Shown piece by piece: positions 26,703 to 39,713 of a DNA stretch of 64,000 nt (the stretch's first letter is position 1; each line of letters opens with the position of its first letter). This DNA is from Sitta carolinensis (Eukaryota > Chordata > Aves > Passeriformes > Sittidae): NCBI GenBank assembly GCA_032173965.1, contig JAVUNC010000019.1, forward strand, positions 6,882,501-6,946,500. Reading direction: 5' to 3'. Both the position numbers and the translations under genes were made by a program. The notes below the pieces were generated by a model. It was not told the DNA's origin, searched no databases, and saw only the letters and a program-made list of their open reading frames with translations.

Positions 26703-29700
26703 AACAGCAGAAAAAAAATCTTTTTTAAGGGATCATAGTTAAGCTTAACAGAGATGGGAGATAAAGTAATGGAAAAAAAGAATCACTGTTTAATCATTTA
26801 ATAGAAGTGATACTTAGAGATAAATCCTTCCTTTTACAATCCTCACCATTTTTTCCTGTAAAAAAACAATAGCACAAGTGAACAAATCAACAGCAGTGAG
26901 AGATTTCCTTTTTACTGTAATGCAGCATTCCCCCATCTTTCTTTTTTCCCTAAATTATATGATCTCTTCATCTATCAAAAATGCTGGTGCCCCTCCTAAA
27001 GGTTTGTCTAACAATTAATAAATGCTGTAACATATCACCATACTGAATATTCTTCCCCTGTGACCTACTGTTTCCATGCCTAAGAGCACGTTTTCATATG
27101 TGCAATCCTTAAGATTCACTGCACAGATTTCCTGACCATGTGATTTGGAGGAAAGGAAAGCTGTTGCACCGTAGCCAAGCAAGTGATTCAGCAAAGAGGA
27201 TCCAAAGATTTAATTCTTGCCAAATTGCCAAAACATACAAATACTTGAAAAATATTACAACTTCAAAAAGCATTGCTACAATTACAGAATGTGTGAAATA
27301 TTAAAATTACACTTGGCTACGTAACATTAACTTATCTTCCCTTGGACATATACATTATGTCTTTAAGCACACGGTCAGAATATCTATATTTGTCTGCTCA
27401 ACTACTACCCCACTCAATACTGCAAATGACTATTCTGAATCAGCAAAGGGGGACTTGTCTTGCAGACTCCCACTGCAATGGCAAAACTTACAAAGTGGGC
27501 TATGAGCCAGACTTGGAATGGCTGAAGAGGCAACAGTAATCTGGTAATTATTAAATGCTCCGCCAAAAAATAAAAAAAAATAAAAAAACCTTAGGTGCAC
27601 CAGTATTAGCTCAAGTACTAAAGCTATTTTCTAAGAAATGACACTGACAACCAAGTGCGTTCCTATTAAAAATATACAAATCAAGAGTTCCTTTCCAGAT
27701 TCTGTGATGATTCAAGTAAAATGTTTTAAATTAATTTATCACAAAAGTTCTTAGGGTAATGTATTGTTTCCAAAAGACACAAGTATCATCTTTATTTTCT
27801 GCATATCCAAGTTTGGGTTTCACTTCAGAAAATTTGCAATCTGTGAATCAAGTCAATCAGAGCTTTGAGACACAAGTGCCACATAAATATACATAATGTT
27901 AAGCAATCTAGAAAAATTTAAATTTTAAGCCTCTCAATCTGCACACAGTCAGTGAGCACTCAGAAAAACTATCTCTGTGTGTCTGCTCACTAGCACTTTG
28001 GTTCAAGAGGGAGCATGAAAATGAACTCCTTGGTGTTTGCAAAACACTCCTACTTTCACCACAGGATAACCAAGGAGTAAAAGGGCACTTACGTTCTCTG
28101 AGTAAGACAGAATTGATGGTGCAAGAAAATTTGGGACCTCCAGTGCCCATTGCCTTGAAGTAATCATCTTCAAACTTCCTCTAAGTGCACCTCCCTGTAC
28201 TTGGAAAGAACTCGCTGTAAACATCTGCAAAACATCTTCCAAATTTCCCTTTACTACACTGCCTTTCTGAAATGTGTGAACAGCTGGACACCGGCACACT
28301 GGCCAACACTATTCAGCTATTTCCTGACATTTGTATGCCTGTCTTGCCTCTGGACTGTAAGTTTTATATAACAGAGACTGTTCCCTCCCCTTTTGCATGA
28401 CCCTAGTGTAATGGGATTTTACAACTAGAATAACGCTCCCAGCTAATACAACGATCATTGTCATCTGGAAAAATCATCTCCCTCTCCCTTCCTAACAACT
28501 ATAAAGCCACAGGTCTTTGTGCATTAAACATTATTTATTACAGCAAGTCAGGAAGGTCAATATGCTTTGATGATATATTGAAAGCAAGGGTAGGATAAGC
28601 CTCCACTCTACAAATGAACGATGCCCTTCCTCCTCCTCCTGTAATCTTGGCATTGGAAAAAAACCCAGTTTCTTACTCTTTCATTGCTTATGACTAAATG
28701 CTCTGACTGCCATCTCATCCAATGTCAGGAACTTGGTGCCCACTGCTGTTTGGAATGCTTGTGCCAGACACCAGTGCCCAAACTTCTGGGGGGAGAGTCA
28801 GAGCAAAGTCTGCTGCTTGGAACCAGAGCCAACAAAAGGCAGAACAGGCAATGCTCTCCATTCTATGAAACCTAGGGGTAAGAAAGCTGATCCAGGAAAT
28901 TAGAAACCCTTTTTTATATCCTCTAGAACTTGAGGGAATTCACACAACAAATGCCTCTTTAAAAGCCCTTAATCAATAGACCTGGCTACACTGTCAGTGC
29001 TGCAAAACTTATGCAGATGTCTACTGTTCCACAGGCTAGTTTATAACAGTCTTAGGTGGAACAATAAAAGAAAGTGCAAGATGCCTAAAAACTTCCTTAA
29101 AAAGAGGAAACATATGTTCTTTTCTTCCAAACTACCAACACAAACAGCATCAAGCAGCTCTTGAAACAGGGCCTGGAAATGCACTCTGCCTCAGTCCCAA
29201 AAGGCCACTCACACCATTTGGTTGGCTGCAGGTAATGTCCCCTATCACCAAACCCTCTGAAAAAGTGAGCAAGTATTGCTTTCTAGGAACAAGCATTTTC
29301 TTTCTTACACTGTATTTAAGTAAAAGCCAGTTTACTCCCTAGGTTTCTCTCATCATTCCTATTAGGAGTATTTTAACCCACTGGTTCTATTTGCTGTAAA
29401 AAAAGAATAAGAAGTTATTTTTATGGAAAGCCAACTGTTTATCAATTGAGGGTGATGTGGGACATTTCCAGAGCTGCTTCATGCTCTGTCTCCTCAGGTC
29501 TCACACCAACTTGCCTCTCCTCCCCAGCCTCCTTCAGCTAATGCATGCAGGCTCTCAGGTCATGCTCTTTGGGGTGGTGACAGGTACAACCATCCAGTTT
29601 GAGTCTTTAGACACTTTTGCAGAGCAACTATCAAACTACACAAAAGTACAAGAATTTAAGGGTTCTGGCCAAACTTTTTTTGTCTTCCTATGACACCTTT

Positions 29701-32700
29701 GGTAAATAATTTTATTATATTTTTTCCCATTTTTCTCCAAATCCCATTTGCCACACTCTAAAATTACTGGAAAAGCTCAAAATCAGCACTTTCTAGAAGC
29801 ACTGCACTCAAAATTTCATTTCAAGTAGCTGAAGGAAGAAATGATGCTAATCCATTTCCTTGATTTTTGAGTTACACATTTTAAAGAAGTTAAATTGCTG
29901 TCGCTCCTGAAAAGCTAGGCATAAAATGAAGGAATTTAATTTTTTAGTAAAATAGTATTTTTTTAGTTTGTGAGTTTACATTTGATATTAAGTACCACTT
30001 TTTCCTTTAATTTCATTTGTGTCAAAAGCACACTGATAAAAACATGCATGTTCTTCTAAGACTTCAAGTACCCTCAAATTATATTAGTGCCAGACAGTGA
30101 AAGAATAAACGAATATTCCAAGAGTCTCTCATATTAAATAAATAAATAAAATCTTCGTTTAGCTATTAGAGGTTTCCATGGAAGTGATACAGTTTTATTG
30201 GGTCACAGTTAATATTTTAAGAAAAAATGATGCAATTTTTCTTACTTGTGCTACTTTCAACCTATTCCATGTTAGAGCAACCCCTACCAGTGCTTCTGAT
30301 CAATATTTTCTTTGTGCTACCAAAGAACATTAGCAAAGTTAAAAATCCTACTGCAGTTCATTGTTACCTTCTGTCATCCATATCACATCATTCCTGCCAA
30401 AACCTGAACTTCAGCAAGCTTTCCTACTTGACTTTTTGTTGATCCTCAAGGAAAAAAGCTCTGTGCAATCACGCTCTGTCCACCCGTTTGTTCCCCTTAA
30501 CTTTTGAAGCTATTGTCCCCTGCAAACCAAGTTTATCAGGGACAAGAGATTCAAAGATAACCCAGCCCAGCAGAAGCTTTAGAAAAACCTGGGAGGAAGG
30601 GAAGCTTCTGAGGGTAGAGATGTGAATCAGGGAGACTGCAGGGGAGGGTCCATGGCTGTTTGTGTGCCAGGGCTCTCAGCACAGCATGCAGAGCCCGTGG
30701 GGGCATGCAGGCAAGAGCTTTGGGGGAATGGCACACGAAGGGAGCACAGGAAAAAGGAGAGGCTGGCTGAGGAAAGGACCACGTACAGGGATGCACACAC
30801 AAATCCAGAGGAAATGAGGCTTTACCAGGCACAGAGCAACACAGCAACTTTTTTTTTCTATGTCATTGCTTTCTGAAGAATTATTACAAACAGTCTTGCA
30901 AGGAACACCAGGAGAAACAAAAGAACAGGCAGAATGGTTGTATTCCAGCTTTCTGGAAGCAGGAGACACATGGTTGCTTTGTTTTCTTCAGGGCTTCAGA
31001 AAGTCTGGCTATATGTTTACCTGCTGAGGGCTTCTTTTAAAACAATTACAATAAAATACCTTTGAGCTTTAACCTTCAAGTACTCCAGAGTGAAAAGGTG
31101 GCCAACCTATCAGAAATAAGTATACAATTATATAATTATTACCTCAGCCCCTATGCAATTCAGTCTGCAAATACAATGTTCAGGGTTCATGACATTATTA
31201 TTTCTAAAATGCATTTATGTAGCATCTTCCACTGGCCAAGTACCTCACCACCTTGAAGTCAGGCAGTAGCCCGTATATAAATACTGTCTTATTTTACATT
31301 TCTTTGAAATCTCATTCTCAAATACATGAAAATATTATAAAGAGCAGTAAACCTATCATTGTCATGTGGCCACCAAGAGGATAAAAAAATGACAGCAACA
31401 CAGAGCTGCACAGCAATTCTGCTATTCAGTGATGTAGAATGCTACTCTTCATTTTAAGCACCAGAGGAATTTTGTTTTCAGAAGTAATTAGCAGTTTTGA
31501 CATTTGGTCAGAAAACAAGAGTTACTGCCTCTATTTTTGCAAAATGTTTCCTAGAATTTTGAGCAACTATTCAGAAAAAACCTACAGTTTATTTCTTATT
31601 CTAAAGGATGGAACACGAGGTTGCAACAGGTCCTAATATGTCCATAATGCAACAGTTTTCTGAAATAATTTCTTCAAAATGGTACATATATCTAGCATTC
31701 TCATATGGCATAAATTTACTGCTTGGTCAGGATTAGGTTGTCAAGGGATTTTTTCCTGTCTCCTACAGTATTTTAAAATGCATATTAGGCAATATTTCCT
31801 GTGAAGACAATCAGAGAGGTAGAGCTATTTACTTCCAGAGAAAAAATCCCAGGGTTTTGTTGGTCTCTATTCATCCTTTTATAAGCAAATGTAACACCCA
31901 AGTGCCATTCAATACTTGATGGCAATTTAAGAGTGGTAAATACAGGACACTTTAGCATGTCAGAAGCCAGCACAGCAGTGCCTCCATCCTTCCCACCATT
32001 CTGCTTCCTCCTGGGCTCCTCACACCCACCTGTGGTGGCCTCAGCAGAACAGCACAGTTAGTGCATTCCACTGGGCATTGTGAAGATAAAGAGAACATGG
32101 TACACAGGTAGAGAGAAGGGAAATCAGAACAACAGAATCATCTTACCAAAGGGGAAAAAAAAAATCTGTCAACAACCTGTGTTCAAAAATTCAGTTAGAT
32201 TTTTCATTATTAATTAAATAAAGAAACTTCTTCCCATGAGTTCCTCAGTGCATGGTATCAACAGCATATATCCAAGTTTAGCCTAAGTAATTTATATCAG
32301 TAACTACAGCACAGAGAAAATCCTGTGTTTCCTTAAGCAGCTTTACATTCAGGAGGGAACATCCTCACCTCTGTCTTTTGGACTCAACACACTGTGGCTG
32401 TCTCAGTCCTCAGCCAAATCTTTTCAAAAGCTGCTGTACAAAAGTTCCTCAATCCTTTAAAAATCTGTTGTCTCTCAGGAATATTTGCTTCCTCTAGAGA
32501 TTAGAAGGCATACATAATTTATGGAATAAAGTCCAAACAATCCAATTCTTTCAGACATCTTGAGATAGAAACACCTGTTCAGAGAGTGATCTTAGGAGGT
32601 GTTTCCTGACCCCATGAGTATGATAAAGACAGTACCTCATACTTTAGAGCTAGGAGGAGACAGTTCCTCATGAATTCAATGAAAAAAAGTCAAAGTGAGA

Positions 32701-32702
32701 TA

Positions 32703-32935
32703 ATTCCAAAGAATGATAAAATGGTTTGTGTTGGAAGGGACTTTAAAGATCCCAACTCCTTGCCATGGGCAAGGACACCTCCCACTAGACCAGGTTGTTC
32801 AGAGCCCCATCCAGCCTGGCCTTGAACACTTCCAGGGATGGGGCAGCCACAGCTTCTCTGGGCAACCTGTGCCAGTGCCTCACCCCTCTTTTAGTGAAGA
32901 AAATTCCATCCTTCTTCCTAAATTTAGATACAAGA
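32703..32935 (-). mobile_element. CR1 LINE 3'-end fragment, reverse orientation
   Basis: Reverse complement of the CR1 3' region. The plus strand shows GTGTTGGAAGGGACTTTAAAG, CCATGGGCAAGGACACCTCC, ACTAGACCAGGTTGTTCAG, CCATCCAGCCTGGCCTTGAA, CAGGGATGGGGCAGCC and TCTCTGGGCAACCTGTGCC. It is the best preserved CR1 copy in the window, lies in the same orientation as LCLAT1, and sits about 1 kb downstream of E3 in gene direction. The 82-codon open frame across it is part of the repeat, not a gene. Confidence 0.93.
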
Positions 32936-33968
32936 TAACCAATTCAACAAGTATCATGTGAAGCAGTCCAAGAATGTTCAATGAATTTATCCTCTTTAAG
33001 GGAGGCTGATCAAGTGATGACAATCCTCTACAATGTGATAGCATCTGATACTACATACATACCTATTTTAAGGATATTTGGAATACAGAATTAAAAATAG
33101 CACCATTATGCTAGTTATTTTTATACCACATCTAGTACTTACTGATGTGGCTTTGCAATAAAATATGATTTGAGGATATCTGCAATGGAAAGTATAGTAA
33201 AAATTTAGAAGCTTGATAGTAATTGATTTTCTATTTAAAGATAATGCTTATCAAATCAGGCATCATGCTGGAGGCACGAACCACCACAGAACATTCATTC
33301 AGTATTTTCGTTTATAGGCACTTCAGTTGTCTTCAACATTGATTAACAGCTTCCTAATGATACCATAAGATACCTGTATTGAGGTAGATATTTTATTAAA
33401 AAATAATACTATGGGGTCAAACTCATTACATTTACTCCCATGATAATTTCAACATTTGTTTTATAGAGATATTTCCCTTACAGAGCCAGATACAGACTGC
33501 TGACAATGCTTACATGGTCTAAGGAACAAGTATCTCCATGCTCCCCTCTTAAAACATTAGGCAAGAAATCAAATAGAATCATTAGTCCTTTTCAATCACT
33601 CTTTCAAAGGTGTGAAATGATTTTGTCAAAGTAATTTCAGGAAATGGGAGCATGTGAGTGATACTTCCCAGGTCTTGAAACCTGCTTTGGCTAATGCAGT
33701 GTATGTACAGCACTGACCAATAAAAAGCAGTGTCAATCAGCAGATGTTTTGCAATGTGAGTTATTTCAGGAAGACTGGCAAAGTCTCCCAGTGGAACTAT
33801 GTTTGTGCCTCTCACATGAATCAGCAAATTGTTTGATCATTTACTATCATTTCTACTACCCATGAGCAGCAAGTCTGGCTCCTGCCTTGGCTTTCTTAAA
33901 CTCTTTCCATAAACAAGATAGAATTTCCATGCTGGACATTCCCTGAGAAGATGACAAATGCAGCCTAC

Positions 33969-34115
33969 CTGTGAGATCAGTTCCCTCTGGAAAGATGAGG
34001 AGTTGTAGTGGTTCACGAATGTCACAGAAATAATCCAGCATTTTTTCAAAGTGACTCTTGTCATCTTCCCACTTTCTCTGAATGAAAACAAAGGCTGCAA
34101 CCTGCATCGCCCAGC
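33969..34115 (-). CDS. LCLAT1: LCLAT1 exon E3: FPEG substrate-binding block
   Basis: Third coding exon of LCLAT1, 147 nt. It completes Gly119, encodes residues 120-167 and gives the first base of codon 168. It begins WAMQVAAFVFIQRKW, continues KSHFEKMLDYFCDIREP, and ends LLIFPEGTDLT. The FPEG motif (residues 160-163) is block III of the PlsC/AGPAT family, implicated in binding the phosphate of the lysophospholipid acceptor. The acceptor AACTTTAG ends at 34116; the donor GTAGGC starts at 33968. The length is a multiple of three with phase 1 at both ends, so skipping E3 would keep the reading frame but remove 49 codons including FPEG. CR1 fragments lie on both sides: about 1.0 kb downstream in gene direction (32703-32935) and about 200 nt upstream (34319-34534), in opposite orientations. 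Confidence 0.97.
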
Positions 34116-34318
34116 CTAAAGTTCAAAAAAATACACCTTTAGCAACATTTCACTCTGATACTTCCACAGTATCTGTAATTCCAAAGAATTTTATAAATTA
34201 TGTTAGACCCAATCTGCTGCCCACCTGTTCTCAATTCTAATTAAGAGCACTTGGTCACTTTGTAAAAAGAGCTTTGGATTGGTAAAAAATGGAATGCATA
34301 AATGCGTTCAAAACTCAA

Positions 34319-34534
34319 ACCAGGTTTAGATTGCATATTAAGAAAAATTTCTTCCCCAAAAGAGTCAAGCTAGTCCTGGACACAAGCTACCCAGAGAAGT
34401 GTTTCAGTCACCTTCCCTGGGAGTATTTAAAAGCTGTGTAGATGTGCTGCTTGGGGATGCAGTGCCTAGGGATGTGCTCAGACTTGATAATCTTAAAGAT
34501 CTCTTCCAACCTAAACAATGTCATGATTCTCTGA
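34319..34534 (+). mobile_element. CR1 LINE 3'-end fragment
   Basis: Diverged CR1 copy with the landmarks GGTTTAGATTGCATATTAAG, AATTTCTTCCCC, TACCCAGAGAAGTG, GTCACCTTCCCTGGGAGT, ATTTAAAAGCTGTGTAGATG, GATAATCTTAAAGATC, TCTTCCAACCTAAAC and ATGATTCT at its end. It is antisense to LCLAT1 and ends the gene-direction approach to E3, about 200 nt upstream of the E3 acceptor. Confidence 0.9.
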
Positions 34535-35939
34535 GGTGAAGCATTAAAAACTAGGGAGTATCTGTTCCTTTGAGGGCTTTATTGCCATACACCTCCTTAT
34601 AATTTTCATTATTCCTAGAAGAAAATACGGAGCTTTTCTTTACGCTTGATTATAGAATAAACCCCAAATTTTATATATATCTATTTGTTTGTATTAATAC
34701 ACACAAAGATTTGCAGCCTGCCATCAAACTGACAATGTAATGCAGTGAAGTAAGTGCAACAGCTGCTGAGCCTGCAGCTCAGGGGTCACACCCCATTATC
34801 TTCAGTAAGTATTCTCAGCTCTTTTTGGCACAAGTGTACAGTGTACAGCACATCACATAATATTACAAGTTCTGTCCATCAGCTCAGACAGCAGGATGAA
34901 AAAACAGGGCTCCAGCTGCACCACATGCCTGAGATGCTGCATTCCTAAAGAGGGCTCAGAAGAGCATGACATTGCCTTGCCACTGTACTTGGCAAGCTTG
35001 TACCTCATCAGAAAACCTGCAGAGACATCCTGCACATCAAAGAGAAAACATCACATCTGCCCACTCTCCTCTTTGCTCACACACCATCCTCAAAGTCTGT
35101 TTTTCCTTTGCTGGTGACTTACAGCCTGTTATTCTTGCCCCTCATTTCAGCTCCAATTTTTAAAGGATTCCTTTATATTCTGTTCATACCAGTATGTTAT
35201 AAGGACAATATGCTAGAAAACTACTTATTAAAGTCACTCACTTTTCAACGAACTTTGTAAGTCAGTCAGCCTGGACAATACATTAACCTGCTGCATTATC
35301 TCTTTTATGATGGTTAGAAATACTAATTGTTTTGTTAAAGATTTGTGACCTATATCATGGGGTAAATACTTCTAATTTTTAAATCACTTAGACAGATGGA
35401 ACATGAATAACTAACATGCTGTCTGCAGTCTGGACCTAATGCATCTCAGATATGCAGATAATCAATGATAATCAGATAACTGAATACTAGAAGTGGTTAT
35501 ATGACTTAAGAAATGCCCAGAATGCAGTCTCAGCAAATCTTTTCATATTTACATACTATATTTGTGAAAAACCCTTTGAAAAGGAAACTCAACTTCGACC
35601 ACAACATTTTACATGCTTTATTCACCTACCACATTCCCACATCTGTAGTACCAAGAAGTGTCAGTACAGCATTATTAACAGAAGCTATCCATGTTTAAAC
35701 AAATTGTTTGCAGGAAAAAAATAAGGGTACATTTTACAGCAACTTTAAAACAACTGATGTAATTTAACTGTGCTATCTTTTGGCATGTAATAATTTCCTA
35801 CTGTTACAATACATGGCACAAAAACGGCGCCACAAGAGTATCTGAAATTGAACTAATCAGGGCTTCATTTCCACACTAGTGTTATATAAAGAGGGTATCT
35901 TTTCATACCAAATGGTGCCCAAGCATTTGGTTCCCCTAG

Positions 35940-36176
35940 AAGATAGGTGGAGACTGCACAAAGCTGCATCAGGGGAAGTTCTGATTGGATATTAGGAAAA
36001 GGTTCTTCACTGAAAGGGTGGTCAGTCACCAGGGAAGTCACCACAGCATCTCACCTGGCAGAGTTCAAAGAGCACCTGACTGATGCTCCTGATCATGGTT
36101 TGGTAGTCCTGTGAGGAGCAGGGAGTTGGACTTGATGGTCCTCACAGCCCCCTTCCAACTTGAGTTTTCTGTGATA
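35940..36176 (+). mobile_element. CR1 LINE 3'-end fragment
   Basis: CR1 copy of another subfamily, with GGTGGAGACTGCACAAAGC, CAGGGGAAGTTCTGATTGG, ATATTAGGAAAAGGTTCTTC, TGAAAGGGTGGTCAGTCACC, GAGTTCAAAGAGCACCTGAC, GGAGTTGGACTTGATGGTCC and CCCTTCCAACTTGAG. It is antisense to LCLAT1. The left boundary is approximate. Confidence 0.9.
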
Positions 36177-36773
36177 CTTCATCTGATATCAAATTCATAA
36201 AAATGGACAATGCAAGGGGCAAAATCCTCTGAGCAGAAACAGAGATGCCTTGAACCATACCATTTACAACTGTGAGAATGCACATGTTCCACAGGACAGA
36301 GTGGAAAAATACACAGAGATTAGGAAAGTTCTGCTGTGGTTTCAGTGTTTTCTGAATGTTCTTAGCCCTCAGCCCAGACCTTTTGTACATTTTATGTACA
36401 CAGGACACTACACCTAAGTTAGTATATGGAAACCTGTACTGTGCTAAGCCATTTTATTGTGTGGTATCACACATCAGGCCTAAATTATTCAGTCCTTGTG
36501 TTCTCTATTGCAGCATAGTCTGTAGGCTGAAAGAATGGAAGCAAAAAGCAAAATAAATGCTCACTTAAGGAAGTCTGCTGATACTTCCCCAAGTGAGTAG
36601 CTCCTCAGGAGTGATTGTGCTCCATAACAAAGGGAATACGGAAAAAGCTGCCAGATCCCATCCTGTCTCCTACCCTTCTTCATGCAGCACAAGGCTTTAA
36701 ATTATATCAAAACTTGCACATAAACTCTAGCTATCATTCTTCAACAGCACTGTGAGCATCAAATTATAAACAC

Positions 36774-36820
36774 CTTTAGCTATTAACAAAATAGCTAAAG
36801 AATTGGGTGACTTGGGTGAC
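36774..36820. repeat. Perfect 11-bp hairpin plus adjacent 9-bp tandem repeat
   Basis: CTTTAGCTATT (36774-36784) and its exact reverse complement AATAGCTAAAG (36790-36800) flank a 5-nt loop. Directly after it, TTGGGTGAC occurs twice in tandem (36803-36811 and 36812-36820). No function is evident. Confidence 0.85.
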
Positions 36821-39688
36821 TTGTACTTTATCTGACTAAACTGCATAAAGCAGAGAGTAGAGTGCAGTAGTTTCCCATTCCTGCTCTAAGTGGTGGTGTT
36901 ATATATGGGCTATGAATAATTAAACAGAAGCAGTAATAGAATGACAGTACGATGTCAGGGAGAAGGAGTGGGAAAGGAGTTGGAAGACATCCAGTTTTTA
37001 AGATAAACAACAGGTTTGATTTTCTAACCTTTCCAATAAATAACATCCAGTGTTCTGGAAGAATGTGTCTATTTTTAAGTGTGTATCTATAAAACAGTCC
37101 TGACTGTTCAAATAAGAAGAGATTATCTAAAAGATAGAAGAGTAAGAGTAACAGACCCAGATTTCCTCCAAACTTACCCCAGCACAGTATGCTGGGCCAA
37201 GTTACTTTACCATCTCTGACAGTGGAAAAATTTCCACATTTGCTCATGCCACAAGGCCTCCAGGCAACAAAACCTGTGAATTCCAGATTTCTATAAAGCC
37301 CTGGTTCAAGCAGCAGTGGGGACAGTGCCCGCCTGTCTCACCACCCACCAGTGCCAAGTGGGAAAGGAAACCTCACTTTTGCCTGCCTTTGAGCAAAGCA
37401 AAAGCAACTCTTGCTTTGATTTCCATTCCAGTGTGTCTGCATAGTGCTGCTGCAGAAACAACATGTTACAAGTCCAAGACATGACATGGGAGCCAAATGG
37501 GAATGTGTGGGGAAATGGGAGGAATTCTGTAAATCAATGGGCAGAATTAAAGTTTTGGCTGATCAGTAATATTTATGAAAAAGCAGCTGAAGGCAGTCCC
37601 TTGTCATGTGCAGCCTGCAGTAAGACTTACTATTCAGTTTAGGTCAACATTGTTCAACAAAATTAAACATATTTTGCTCTCTTTGCACAGCATTTCTGGC
37701 TGTCTAAAAGCTCCTGGACAACAGGAATTTTCCTAGCAAAGACAGAATTTACTTGACTGGGGAAAAATGGTTGCCTTTGGATTTGCAGATTCTTAAGAAA
37801 TCATTGATGACGAAAACACAGCAGAGAAACAGCAAAACTAAAGAAACCATAACAATGCACATCCATTTCTTTGCTAAAATAATCTTCTTATTGGAACCTA
37901 CATTTTGGATGACTAACATTGCTTGGAAAGGCATACAAAAAGCAACACACTGCACAGCTCTTGTTCCCAATTGCCAAACAGCAGTGCAAAAACCTACCAG
38001 AGAGAACAGCTAGCCACACTGACCTTTAAATCAACTTTTCAGAGCTGAAAAAATAAACAAGCAGCTTAAAATCTCTAGGAACACAGACATGGTACTGATA
38101 TGTATCCTATTATGACATAATTCTGTGCAGAAAAAAAAAGCACTTGCACAAAAAGAAAAGCCTGCTGTTGAAATAGAGAGATGTGCTGTACATCAGAATT
38201 TCCTTACTGCCTTGGGGTTAAAGCAAACTACAGCTTAGGCAGGTTGAGAATTTGCAGCATTGTATTAAAAATGCTAGCTCCAAGTCTAAAGCTTTTTAAA
38301 TTCTAAGACCCTGCCTTCTATTTTCTTCACCCCATAATCCCTTAGAAGAAAACAACACTCAAAGCTGAAATTTCCTTAGTGTGTTTTCATTACAAAGGTA
38401 ATTTGGAAGTAAGCAAATACCAAAAATGGATGTGACAATGAACAAAAGAGGGAAAGAGGTGAGTTGTGCCAAAAAAAAAAAGTCTTTGTTTGGTTTTGTA
38501 TCATAATTTTATGTAAAAAACCTCAGAAATTAGATATCCCCCCAAAATGTCACGTCTCAAAGAGGTTATTATGGCTGATACTGGAAGCAAACATACACAC
38601 AGTCACCTCAAGAAAATAGTCTCTATGTTACCTGTAGCAATGTTACAGATTGTAACAACTAATAATACTACACCCCCTGCAAACAAATTCAATAAATGAT
38701 CCAAAATTACAGAAGCAAGTAGGAAGGTAAAAGGCCTAACCAAGGGGATTGCTATTATATTCATTCATCCTCTCTCTTTTCTACAACTGGATTATTCACT
38801 GCTTTTTCATAGCACTATCTTGGTCAAACATAAAAGCCTTATTCAGTGTGCCTGTATTCAACAGAGGCCTGGTCCTGATCAGGGCTTCTGAGGCATCAGG
38901 GAAGCAGACATCCAGGCTTATTTAGGGAAATCACTCGGAAGCTCGTGATCCCACTGTACACAGATAACTGGGCCCACTAACAGTTTGTTACTCCAAGTGT
39001 TTTGCTGCATAAAACTACCACAAGGCAACAAGTATGCAGTTCTGAAGGTCCCCTCTTTCAAAGACCTGTGGCTACTGAAAAGATGCTGGCACATAGAAAA
39101 TCACTCAGGAAGCCAGGGCATAAAGTTACTGTGCATATACACCGTTGAGTTTTAATCAGTATAGACTCATAAGCACATTTCTGCAAATCCAATTAGAATT
39201 GGGCATTGTGTTGTTGTTCCTATTTCCTAGACAGTTTTATGTCTAAGAGCCCAAAGCAAATTAATATTTTTTTTTTTATTTAATGTAATGGTTTGAGAGC
39301 AGAAACTAGGAAAACAAAATAAAAAATGCTTCTTGAAACAATCTTGTAAAGTACAATCTCTGCTCCTGGCAAGTTTTATTTAACCATGCTCATTGCCAAT
39401 AATTTAGTTAATAGCAGTATAATGAATTGAATTATTACTATTTGATTGGGTGAATTCTTTAAGCAAATTACAAGATAAACTAAGAGATAAAATTCACAAA
39501 TAAAAATTCACAGTAGTTCTCCTGGGTTTATAGTGAATCATCTGAGTCAGTCTATTTGTTAATTTGGTTCAGTCTGTGAGGTGTCCATTTAAAAACCACC
39601 ATGCTTTTGCTATTGCCTTGCCCTAACATTAATTGACATCTGTTTTTATATTATTTTTACTGTCATGTCCAGTTTATATATTTCATAC

Positions 39689-39713
39689 ATATATATATAT
39701 ATATATATATATA
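39689..39713. repeat. (AT)n microsatellite
   Basis: About 25 nt of pure AT repeat, flanked on both sides by TATA/CATA-rich degenerate extensions. Confidence 0.9.

Larger units (their letters stand above)
25603..33968 (-). other. LCLAT1: LCLAT1 intron between E3 and E4
   Basis: An 8.4 kb intron bounded by GTAGGC and CTCCTCAG in gene direction. The only recognisable contents are a CR1 fragment at about 32703-32935, in the same orientation as the gene, and a 17-T run at 26686-26702. The rest is unremarkable AT-rich sequence in which I see no gene. Confidence 0.9.

Noticed and set aside
32713..32961. 82-codon plus-strand open frame
   Set aside because: It is the antisense of a CR1 3' end and is explained by the repeat.
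33837..34100. 87-codon minus-strand open frame in a second phase across E3
   Set aside because: A shadow frame of the LCLAT1 exon; only the phase giving FPEG is the real one.
36828..37247. 139-codon minus-strand open frame
   Set aside because: Low-complexity hydrophobic and aromatic composition, no domain, lies inside the E2-E3 intron whose flanking exons are already contiguous in protein sequence.
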